64,000 nucleotides of DNA, taken from Incurvaria masculella. Taxonomy: Eukaryota > Arthropoda > Insecta > Lepidoptera > Incurvariidae. A program made the position numbers and the translations under genes. The notes beneath the pieces are model-generated. The model saw only the letters and a program-made list of their open reading frames with translations, did no database searches and had not been told where the DNA came from. Positions 12,601-24,600 of the stretch are shown piece by piece (the first letter of the stretch is position 1; every line of letters begins with the position of its first letter). The DNA lies in the NCBI GenBank assembly GCA_946894095.1, contig OX335649.1, positions 11,426,001-11,490,000 on the forward strand, in the 5' to 3' direction.

Positions 12601-15600
12601 TTGTACTGAGGAGGATTCCTGGTCGTTTCCTTGAGGTGCTGGCGAAGTGACTTCAGCGTGGGGCGTTACCGGTGAAGTAGGATAAGAATTGGTTCGGTTA
12701 TTTTCCTGGGGTGACGGCGAAGTTATATCGACATAGGACGTTGAAGGTGATGTCACAGAAACATAGTGGGAACGGGAACGGTTAGTTGGTTGACTACCGT
12801 AAGCTTGATGAGAAAGTGTAGACATATTATTTGAGCGGAATGAGGATGTAGGCTGTTGACAGTTATTAGAATATATATTGTATTCATATTCGCCTCGATC
12901 GGCACTGAAGACAATGTTAGATATATTCTGCTGCACGTTGGTCCTGGTCTGCCGCGAATATGATCTCAATTTATTTGCGATGAAAGATGCAAAAGAGTCA
13001 CACTCGTCCATTTTATCTTTCGACAGTGTTTCCATTTGCTTTCGTTCAGCTGATTTCTTCAAAATGTCAAACGCCGAAGTCATTATTTCGTCCGAATTAC
13101 AGCCACGTTTTCTTTTTTGAGTACATCGTTGATCATTGAGTGGCGGATTTGGTGTAGGTTCCCTATTTTGCTCGGCACTTTGTGTTATACCCGAGGCATA
13201 TTCATCGCGCAGCTGAAAAATAAAATGTTTTGTTTGTTACAGGTCCCAACAACTCAAAACGAGTGGCTGAATTTAGCGCAACAGTATGAATCTTTGTGGA
13301 ATTTTCCTCATTGTGTGGGTGCTGCGGATGGCAAGCATGTAATGATACAATCACCGATAAACAGTGGCAGTGATTATTATAACTATAAACATTTCTTTAG
13401 CATTGTACTATTTGCTATTGTTGATGCAAACTATAATTTTATATACGTAAATGTAGGCTGTCAAGGTAGAATTTCGGATGGGGGAGTGTTTAAGAACTGT
13501 GAATTATATCAGCGAATTGAAAACAAATCATTAAATTTTCCGGAACCAACTCCATTGCCGATGCGGACTCAAAACATTCCATATTACTTTGTGGGTGACG
13601 AAGCTTTTGCTCTATCAGAAAATATGATGAAAGTCTATTCTGGATATCACGCTAAAGGATCTAAGGAGAGAACATTTAATTACAGACTTTGCAGAGCCAG
13701 AAGAATTGTGGAAAACGTATTCGGCATATTATCAGCAGTCTTCCGAGTATTAAGAAAACCGATGTTGTTGGAACCGGAAAAAGCTTCGTTGATAATTATG
13801 GCAATAGTACACCTCCATAATTTTCTAAGAAGAAATGAAAAGTCCTGTGACACCTACACACCAATAGGAACTTTTGATAAGGAAATAGAAGGAAATGTGA
13901 CACCCGGAAATTGGAGAAACGACACTGAAACTAACACGGGTATGTTACCCCTGCCAAATAGACCACGACGAACTACCAGATCTTTGCAAGAAATACGTAA
14001 TGAAATTGCCGCATACTGTGTGCAGGAGGGGGCACTGAGCTGGCAAGAAAGATATACATAAAATAAACTTACGGTGTCATCTGTCATCCGTGGATCATTT
14101 CGATCTAGTACGAATTGCAGAGATTTGTACGCGAACCACGTGCTTGTATATACTTCGTCAGCACCTTAAACAATTTTACAAAAAATGTACTTATAATTTT
14201 AAACTTTTGCACTTGTTTACATCACTATTTTGAGTACGGCAATTACCGCAGTTTGCTTTTATATTTTACTGACAATTCATCCCGCAACTGGCGCCTAAAG
14301 AACGCCCGTAAGCTATGTTCCCCATACAAACGTAAATCGTATTAATCAATTGAAAACCACTTTTCCAATTTACTTGATATTTGGCATCTAATATCAATCA
14401 ACAAATATCTATGTCTGCACGTTTTTGTTTTGTTGATAAATCTAAACCAAGTTAAATGACAAGCAAAAGAAACTCCTCATACTAATTTTCTGTTCTTTGT
14501 GGTTTGACATAGGATACATTTTTCGAAAAAACAAAAACGTGCACACATAGATATTTGTTTCCTAAAATTAGTTTTTGGTTTTTTTTAAATGATTTTTAAA
14601 CTCCGTTTGTATGAAGAGCGTAATTTTCTGATGCTTACGGACCCATCTTAGAGGATTATGAGGCAAACAAGTTCCATACAACGGCGCGTGCCTGTTTCCT
14701 CAGTCAATTTCGCACATTAAATAAATCAACCGAGAGCTACGTCTGTCCGTTTTAGTTTTTTTTATAACTAAACTTGTATCCATGATATACGCGTTTTTGT
14801 ATTTGTATACAAATTTTTAGAAGCGTATATCTCGGAAGTAAGTAAATGTATCAAAAGCCCTTGGTTGATTTATTTAATGTGCAAAATTTCAGGACAATAT
14901 TTCTTAATTTGATTGAGAAAACAGGCACGCGCCGTTGTATTGAACTTGATTGCATCATAATCCTCTTAAGGCCCTAATATGAGCCGATTGCATTCAGTTC
15001 TATAAGGGCGTAAGTAAAACAACATTTAATAAAATTTCAAAATAACTACAACCAATTTCGACAATCAAAAAAGTAAATATTATGTAGATTGATGGTTTAC
15101 AAAGGAGAAGCGAGTGGAAGTGTCGTGCCCGGGCGGCCTAGGAGAACGTACCATAACCAAATCGATGTAATATTACGTAAAGGTCAGGTACGTAGCACCC
15201 GGAATCGTAGAGCATGTATGAAAAGATGTATGTCTGTAGAGGAAGCAAGAGAAGTATGCTGTGATCGTACCGTATGGCGCTCTATCATCTCTGCCTACCC
15301 CTGCGGGGAACCGGCGTGATGGTATGTATGTTATGTATGTATTGATGGTTTAGACGTAATTCAAAGATATAACTGTAATTATCTGATGCTTCGTTTTCTC
15401 AAGTTAGGCAAGTATGCATAAAAATGCATTAAAAAAGTTTGAACAAAAATTGAAGCGCCCGATATTTATCGTTATACGTCATATATAGCTGGTCTCAATA
15501 GATCTTTCATCTTTTTAAAATTTCAAATTTATTTATTTAAAAAATTATTAAAATGTGGTTTCACTTACGCCCTTATAGTACTGAATGCAATCAGGTGTTA

Positions 15601-18600
15601 TCACGAATTGATACAAGTTTAAAATAAATAAAATTAATTAATTAAATAAAAACGGCTTTACCTTTTCCCGTTCCCATAGTCTTCTTTCCTTTAATTTTTT
15701 CTCTTCGCAAAGATGCAAGTAGGCTGGTCATCTTTCTCTTGCATTCTTCCACGTTTTCGTTGATTTCGTCAGCTATTTCAACCCATGCGTCACTTTTCTT
15801 CAATTTATTAAAATGGTCGTGATGGGTAGGGTCCCAGAGTTGGGGATAACTACGATATTTATCGATGAATAAAAGTGTTTTTTCTTGAGTCCACTGCATT
15901 TTATCAAACTCCGCGATACGAACGAGGAAACGCGCGTGTGCTCCTGGCGGTGCTCGCCACAGGTGCTCGCACTAGCGACTGACTGCGCGGTGTAACATTC
16001 AAAGGGATTCGCCAAAAAACCGACACCGAGGTGGAGCGCGCTCGGCTGCTCGCCGCTCGCCGGCGAGCTGCTCGGCTCGCTGTACTGACAGGCCGAATAT
16101 TCGACTTGTAACGTGCTCGCAGCGAGCGAATATTCTCTGTCAGTCGCCACCTTAAGGCTTGCTCGGTTCCGGTGCCACAGGGCCGTTACCGCTCCACGAT
16201 TCGGGATCTGAATTATTCCGTTATTGAAGACGATTAGGCGTGGCATAAATTGACTGGCTTCTGGAGTAATCCTGGTGTTCTTTCTTAGCCCGTATAGTAA
16301 TAAATAACGTGCTATTGTTTTTCAATGATGTGAAAGAAAGTATGTCTTTCTTTAACAATCTATCTAAAGTATCTATCTAAAGTATAAATAAATCTAAATC
16401 CAATTATTTACCCCAATTTTGTATAGGTGTTTGTGGATAAATTAACATAAATCTTTAAATATGTTTAAATTTCTTCTTTTCTGTTAAACTTCACTTATTG
16501 TTTAATTTTGACTCAAACGAGATACGTGGTCTTCGACTGTATCACCTCGTACGTAATAGGAATCAATCGCATAATTTATTTAAAGCCCAGCTAGGATCCA
16601 AAATCATACAACATATTTTTTTAAATGTTTGTCTTGTTGAAATATTTCCTGAGTTTATTCAAACTTTCATCAAAAATACCAAAAATCATCCAAAATGATT
16701 CAGCGGTTTTTTTTATTTTGAACATTATTTTGTAGTGAAACTGCTTCTTTTAATTTTGTTTATTTGTTAAATTTGCTGCTATTCAAGCACATGTGTTTCT
16801 TCCCATTCTGTACCTATGTATTCTAGCAACACCCTTTTGGTATCTTTTCAGGTTTATTAGGTTTTTAAGTTATTTTAAAATGTTTATTATTATTTACTTT
16901 TAATACTATTTTGTTTCTGAATAAAATAAAATTGTGTATTATTACTTTTTAAAATACTCTCCATTCTAACTAACATTCGTGAACATAGCTGTCCTACAAC
17001 ATTCTCAAAGATTTAAATTTGCTTAGTTTAAATTATTTATCGCTGTGAACTCTAATAAAGAAGAACATCTTATGTCAAAATATCTCCAGTTAATTATTAA
17101 CAATATGTGTTCTGAGCTCAATGATGTGAATGATGTGTAGAACGCACCTGGAGGTGGGAACCCAGTGCTGCGGAAGTGTCCGGGCCGCGCTGATGGCCCG
17201 CCAGTCTCTGCCGTTTTATAAGGATTGCTCGGTCCCGGTGCCACAGGGTCGTTACCGCTCCACGATCCGGGTACTGGCAATGAAGTATTCCGTTCTTAAA
17301 GATTAAGCTAGACGTGGCAGAACTGGGTGGCTTCTGGGGAGATCCTGGCGATATGTTTTATGTTAAGCGCGACATATAGAGTACGCAAGCACTTGGAAGA
17401 TTTCAGGTGCCCGACGACGCCCATGAGCTTTCGAACTTTCACGGGGACTACCAGAACTATGCCGGCCCGCCGCCGGGAGCTTTTTCCCACCATTTTAAAA
17501 GGACCCCAGGTTTTACTTGGGAAGAATGCCTCGTCAGTGTGCATTCCACAGTTAATGCTAGAATTTTCATAGCCGCTTCTACCATCGTTCATTCAATACG
17601 ATGATAACAACCCGAGCGGGATTAACCTTACCACCTAGTAAGTAAGAAAGGAAGGGGACCTACAGTTTTACGTGGAATCCGAACCACAGCCAGCCTCAAC
17701 GGTCGAAAACTGCCACCATCTAGAAACCAACCGCGCTCAGAGTTGCTTATCCCAGCTTATCGAACAGCAAGGCGTCGCGCCACTGGGCTACTAAGGCTGG
17801 CAAAAGTGGCTAAATCATGAATAATTATGTTGACGACCGTCTATCTAAGAAGTCAAACCCACCTCTATCCTCTTGCAGCAAATTAACGGATCTCAGCCTC
17901 TGGTTCACATACGCAAGCACATCTTGACTGAGCTGGTTGCTTGACTTGATCACCGAATCCGAGTGAGCTTGCGCCATGTACATTTGCTCCTTCATCATCT
18001 TCTTGTAAGCGTACTTGTCGAAAGCAGGAGATGCGAAGATATTATCTATAATAGTGGTGACATCGTCAGCATCATGATTTTAATTGCCGCTTCGACCATA
18101 TTCACTCTAATACCGGGCGGGCTTCATCCAACTTCAAAGTAAATAAAGAATGGGACCTACCGCTCTATTTGGGTTCCGAACCATGGAATGATCCCCATTC
18201 GGTCCTAAATTGTGGATATACAATATTTATGTTAGTGTATTGTATTATATATATTAGTTTATTTAATTCAAAGTATGTTTGTATTATTATGTAAATCATG
18301 GTTTATGTATGTTCATACTGTATGTATATGTTTTTATTTTATTTTATTTGCTTTATTCATTTTCCTTTCAAATTGCCTAAGGTGTACCTACATACAGATA
18401 TTTTAGATTGTCTCTCTTCATCACCCCAAAGGTTGACTGGAAGAAATCACTCCTAGTGATAAGTCCGCCTTTGTGCAATTTTGTTGTTGTTTCGAATTGT
18501 TCTTATAATTGTTTTTGTTTTCTATTACACAATAAAGAATGTATTCATTCATTCACTCAGTTCGGTCTTGGATTAGGAATATAGAGGTTCGTACCTGGGA

Positions 18601-21600
18601 TTCGAACCAAGCCCACTGTCTTCGAAACAAGTGAAACCACAGGTGTCAACCGCTGTGCTAACAGGCGGGCAGCGAGCGTGGAAGGACGGTGGTACCCATT
18701 GGTAGTACCAGACGAAACTCGTTTGTATGCGGGCGGTATAGCCACGTTTACGAATTCGCTTACTATATTGATTTGCTCAAGGTACAACACGTAGGTAGAC
18801 ATAAGAACTTTAAAGTACGCTATTTAGTGCAACGAACATTCGATTTTATACGATTTGATACTTTCGCGAACAGAGCTGTCTTATAACACTGTAGAAGAGT
18901 GCGTTTAAATTTATTTAGTTTAAATTATTTATCGCTGTAAACTCTTAAAAAGAAGAAACTCTCATGGCAAATTATCTCCAGTTCATTGTTAACAATATGA
19001 GTTCTGAGCTCAATATGCGCAATTAATCACGGTGAGATTGGCTTTTAGAAAACTAACAGTGAATGATGTGTAGAACGCACCTGGAGGTGGGAACCCAGGG
19101 CTGCGGAAGTTTCCGGGCCGCGCTGATGGCCCGCCAGCCTCTGCCGTTTTATGAGGATTTCTCGATCCCGGTGCCACAGGGCCGTTACCGCTCCACGATC
19201 CGGCTCCTGGCAATATAGTATTCCGTTCGTGAAGACGATTAGGCTTGGAATGAATTGGATGGCTTCTGGGGTAATCCTGGTGATCTTTTTAGCACGTATA
19301 GTAATAAATAACGTGCTCATGTTTTTTCAAGGAAGTGAAAGAAAATCCAGGAATCTTGAATAATATTAATTTAAACAAGTCACATCTAATTAAATACTCC
19401 AATTGTGTGTATTTGTGAATAAATTAACACACAACGTTTAAATTTCACTAACTTTACTTAACTTGTCTAATTCTAACTCAATCATAATACTTAGTCTTCG
19501 ACCGTATCGCCTCACTAGCTGCTACTGCTTATACCTATACGCATTAGGACTCAATCGTATAATGTATTTCGGGCCCAGCTAGGAGCCAAAATCTTATTTT
19601 AATATTTTTTATATGTTTTTTCGAGCTGAATTATTTCCTGGACATTATATGAGTTTAGAGCGGCTCGTAGCCTAGTGGCGCGGGGACTGGCCTAGCGTAT
19701 CAGAGGCCTGGGTTCGATACCGACATGCACCACTGTCTTTCTCTTTCCGAGTTCGATAAGTGCATTTCGTCACGAATGCGAGCTGCTCCATGGTTCGGAA
19801 TGCATGTAAAACTGTAGGTCCCCTTCCCCTACTAGGTGGTAGGGTTTAAGCCCGCCCGGGTTGGTACCATCGCATTGGATGAAAAGATGGTCGAAGCGGC
19901 AATGAAAAATTGTCCGTGTTTTCCATCCAGTTCAATGTAGCCGTGCTCATAAAGGGAAGGTCCTGGCATGGCACCTAATTCCTTCGTTTTATTAGCATAA
20001 TTTGAAATAATTCATTTCGGAATGACATCGAGAAAATCGAGTAATTTCAGTTGAGTACATAGATGGAGTTAAAAAACTTTTCAAATCTATTCTGTTTTAT
20101 TTTGTACTGTATCTTACAGCTTTGACCAGATATCTAATTGGCGGATCTTTAAGCACCAATTGCATGAAGAGGCGGCTGAGTTAATCAATATTCTACTTTT
20201 TAGTGAACCGCATGGAGTTGTTTCCATACTGTCCTTACAACGTGACGTACAAATTCTTTGTCTACACCCCACCTGTCGGGATATAATATAAAGGCAGTTT
20301 CTGGATATAACGCTGCAGCCGGAAGGAGAAGTGACATGCGTTCCATTTAGCGTTGCCGCTATATGGTCAAAATTACCATATAATTGTATGGGAAACCGGC
20401 GGCGCGTTGTATGCCACACAGTCGAAACATCGCCACGGTGCGCCAATGCACTCTACAATAGCGTTCGTCAAGTCAGTTCCCACACACACAAACCCTCAAA
20501 TACGTCTGGGACATTGCCATGTGGCATTGACGTTAAAGTTGGATTGGTAGTTTTTGAAAATTTGAGACAGCGGGTCCCATAGGATGCGCGCTCGATGCCA
20601 CATCTTGTCCCGTTTCTAATTCAGTTGTCAAGAAACCGCGATGTGATAATAATGAATTACTCTCATTGTCCTTTGAACTTTACATCAAAATAAAGATAAT
20701 ATCAAAAACACGGTGATATAAGTTCGGGAATGACAGTGAACAATAAATTTTGCAATAAAACAATCTAGCAAGCCGCAAGGTGCGACTGAGAAGCATTGCG
20801 TATACTATCCGATGCTATAGGGAAGGATACAGCATAGGACTTGCTCGCGGTTATCTCTTTCCCTCAAATATGGTTGAAAGAGGTAATGGCTGTGCCCGGC
20901 GTGATGCCCGTGAACGGGTGCTGTTTGTGGGGACTGGCCTGCTCCAATTGGCAACATATTAGTTGGAGGGGATTGTCTTTGCAAATAAAATGATATTTTT
21001 CATGAACGTTGCATACGGCATGGATTGTAAATTTTGTGTATTCATGTTAATTTAGTGTTTTACCTATGTTTTTGTTAAAATAAAATAAGTGGACGTTGAA
21101 AAAAAAAACAGCGGAGTTTCTTTACAGTTCTTCTTCGCTGTGTTTTGTTTTGCTGAACTGTCCAATGCTAAAATATGACAAATCAGAGTGCAGTGTACTG
21201 TCTATGGATGATGAATAAACAAAACAATACAATTCTTATCCTACCGCAAATAAAGTTTAATTACTTAGGTAAAATTACTTGCAACAACTGTAACACATAT
21301 TATTACTTATGTAATATATGTATGTTAGTACCCGAATGGTGGTTGCTGTTGACAATGTTGAAAGAGGACGACGACATATTGACCACTCGATGGGTCTCCG
21401 TCCGCCCCTCGCGATCCCTGACCTCCTTCATTACCATTTCGAAGTGTCTCGCCCGTAACGACTCGTAGCTCGACTCATCCTCGCGCATCGACCACGTTTC
21501 TTCTCTGATTGTCTGTGGTGCATACAAATCATTATCAAAATGTTGTGCTGGTTAATGTTGAAGTTGCACGACGCGCGACCCTGACATTGTCGTCGGATCT

Positions 21601-24600
21601 GTGCGCACAGGGGGGCGTAATTTGAAAATATACAATGCAGCGACGCCTGCTGGTAACGTGACCTTTCAAAATGAATTTTCGGTTCAACTATATTAAATAC
21701 ATACTTTGATGCGGCACCGAAATCGATTACGTTTTAGAATATTGTAAGTAGTACTGTAATACTATACAACTTAGCAGCGCCGCTCGGCTAGGTGAGGTTA
21801 GGTCGGTATTTTTTTATGTAACTGGACATGTATGGCTAATATCAAACTGACCGTCAGATATTAGCCTTACATACCACATGGGAACTAGGTGCCATGCCAG
21901 GGCCTTCCTTTTATATTGCTCGGCTACATTGAACTGTATGGAAAACACGGACAGTTTTCGCGATGGTACAAACCGGGGCGGTATTAACCCTACTACTTAG
22001 CAAGTAAGGAAGGGGACCTACAGTTTTACGTGGAACTCGACCCACGGCCAGCCTCAACGGTTGAAAATGGTCACACATCCAGAACCCAACCGCGCTCTGA
22101 GGTGCTTCACCCAGTTTATCAAACCGCAAGGCATCTAACCACTAGGCTACTTAGGTTAGGTTTCATGATCGGCCATTGTTTTGTATGGTTTATAAAAAAA
22201 TAACCACACTTTAATGTATAGAAGTCACGGAGAGGTAGCCTAACCTATCCGGTCCATGCCACTGCAGTATACTATTACGAAACATTTTGTTATAATTTCC
22301 ATATAAAACATTATCCACTGTTGGGCCTTACTCGAGTTAACTGTTCGAGAGCATTTTCCTAAAATGTCTGCATCCAACCAAACCAATATGTAAAAATTCA
22401 ACTCCGCAGGATAAGAGGAAGTGGTTCTAATTTATCTTGCAAGATTTGACCCCAAAACCTACATTTCATACATACAAGTTGCATGGCAAGTTAAATAAAA
22501 GCTTGTAAAAACATACTCGACTATGAGTCTATAGGTCGTCGCTGTGGTGTATATTTTCAAATTATGGGTCTATCCTTCGCCCAGCCTGATCTCGCGACTT
22601 ATTTCTATTATATAGCATTACATCAATTATTATATAACGTTATATATATTATAATACGCATCTGCATTTAATAATTTAGCTCTGAATTTACTTTCAGATA
22701 GGCCATCTATGTGGGATGAACAGAAAGGAAGCTGCAAATCACTAACCTTTTTTTTGGCGGACGGAGGTGCTCGCGGCGATGTTTCGTAGTTCCACTCTAC
22801 GCGCTCCAAAGCACCGGGGTGGAATATCAAGGGTGCAGCGTACTCTGCAATATGTTTAGATTTACTTTAGGCGTATGTCGGTAATAATTTATTTATTTTC
22901 ATTATCTACACTAGATAAAACATGAGAATAACTTTTATTAAGATAAATTATACAAACAATGTCCCAGAATAAACGAAAACTTAAATCTAAAATATCAAAC
23001 AGAACCTAAATAAAGACTATCCAGGCAAGTGAAAAATTTCCTGCAACAGAGTCGACGGCGGGAAAACTACATTTCATATATAATATTTACAAATATAAAA
23101 AAAAATTGCCGGGAAAAATATTATAATGAATGGTGTGCGCTAAAAATAATGATGTGCAACTGTTAACTGTTTTAGCACAGTCAAAATTCAGTCATTTATG
23201 CGAAATTATTTTTGATTACTATTAATGTATTACGGTAAGTTTCTATCAAAGAGCCTAAACAGTTATTTTAACCGATTGAACAGTAGCGCTTGGTAAAAAT
23301 AATAATATTTCACACAGTACACACACAAAATACAGTTTCCACACAGTTAGCTAAGTTAAACAGTATGAGAGAACAGTTATTGCATACAGTTAAAAAAATA
23401 ATTAAAAAATACGGTAACATTTAATGCTTAAGCTAACTGTTGTCACTCAGTTAGAGTAACCCATTTACATAGTTGGCTCTATTTTTACGTTGCTCTTTTT
23501 GTTTTTTTTTTTTTTTTAAATTCAAATTATTTATTTGTTTCATAAATCAAGTAGGTGGTACAGTTATATAATCCAAGAATAAATCAGGTTTTTTTAAACG
23601 TGCCATTGATGGTACTAATAGTTCCTACACCTGTAAAAGAATACCATTCTGCACAACATTGCAGAATTGTATTGGAACTACAGTTAGATTCACTGATTAA
23701 TTTTTTCACTGATTTTTTTATAATAATGCCCTCGATTCAGCAATGTAACTAAAAACGCTCAACAAATAGACTGGGAAACTAAAAATGGGTGGTAAGATGA
23801 ATTCCTCCGTGCCTGATGGTTTTCAGTGTGGTATATAATCGTAAGTAAATTGAGTACCATGTTCGTATAGAGCAGTTTAGTATTCAAGGAGGAGGTTACT
23901 TAGATTTGTATGCAATTAACTGAGTTCGAAAAATTCAATTGAGGATCGCATCTTTTTCAGGAAATTGCTCCGCCAAAATAAATTTAGATTTTCGTTTTCT
24001 TTTGATATAAATACAAAATTTACCTATGACGGAAATAAGATAGGTATATCAAAGCATGAAATTCCTCCATCAAACCAATATATAATTTAAAATTTTAAAA
24101 TTCTAAATAATAATAATAATATTTCATAATAAATATGCCCGGGGAGCCTAGGAGAACGTCCCGCGACCAAATCGATATACATAATATTTCGTAGAGGTCA
24201 AGTATTACCTCTACGTATAGTACCCGTATTCATAGAGCATGTATAAAAATATGGACATCTGTAGATAAAACGAAAGAAGTGTGCAGTGAACGATCACCTC
24301 TGCCTACTCCACTGGGAAAGCGGTATGTATTGAAATTCTAATATGTTTTACAATAAAATTCGACCCATGAGTACTTGACCTGGTAATTGTTGCTGCACAA
24401 CTTATTTACTTATATACTCTTATATTCCAAGAATATTTTCTGACGGCTTACTGAAAATTTCAAAATTAATTATAAAATTTTCACCTTCATATTCTACTGC
24501 AACATCGCCTTCGACCATGATATCGCGAATTATTCCCACTTTTCCGATAAACTGAAAAAAAAATATTCTTACAAATCAACCATTCAAGGAACAACTTAAT

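Larger units (their letters stand above)
11929..16152 (+). mobile_element. Complete PIF/Harbinger DNA transposon (4224 bp)
   Basis: Ends are 14 bp inverted repeats AGGTGGCGACTGAC, with TAA duplications outside. Subterminal regions contain repeated GAGCATTTGCTC and GAATATTC palindromes, likely transposase binding sites. It holds the two usual Harbinger genes: DDE transposase (plus) and MADF/Myb-like protein (minus). The MADF intron contains at least three nested elements. Paralogous P exons at 17148 and 19081 show the empty site (CCGTTTTATAAGGATTGCTC). Confidence 0.93.
11855..16207 (-). pseudogene. Gene B Pro-rich exon P3, split by the Harbinger element
   Basis: The right part (16156-16207) encodes [18 protein letters not shown] and the left part (11855-11928) continues [20 protein letters not shown]. 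Together they are 126 nt, exactly the length of P1, P2 and the gene A exon, once the transposon (11929-16152) and one TAA duplicate are discounted. Donor GTGCGT and acceptor ATTCAG are intact. The exon would have been functional until insertion and can only be spliced out now. Confidence 0.7.

Noticed and set aside
17863..18065. Longer N exons starting DDVTTI / DDVVTI
   Set aside because: The upstream residues are similar in both copies, but N1 has no acceptor before them and an in-frame stop soon follows; the similarity is more likely shared intron sequence.
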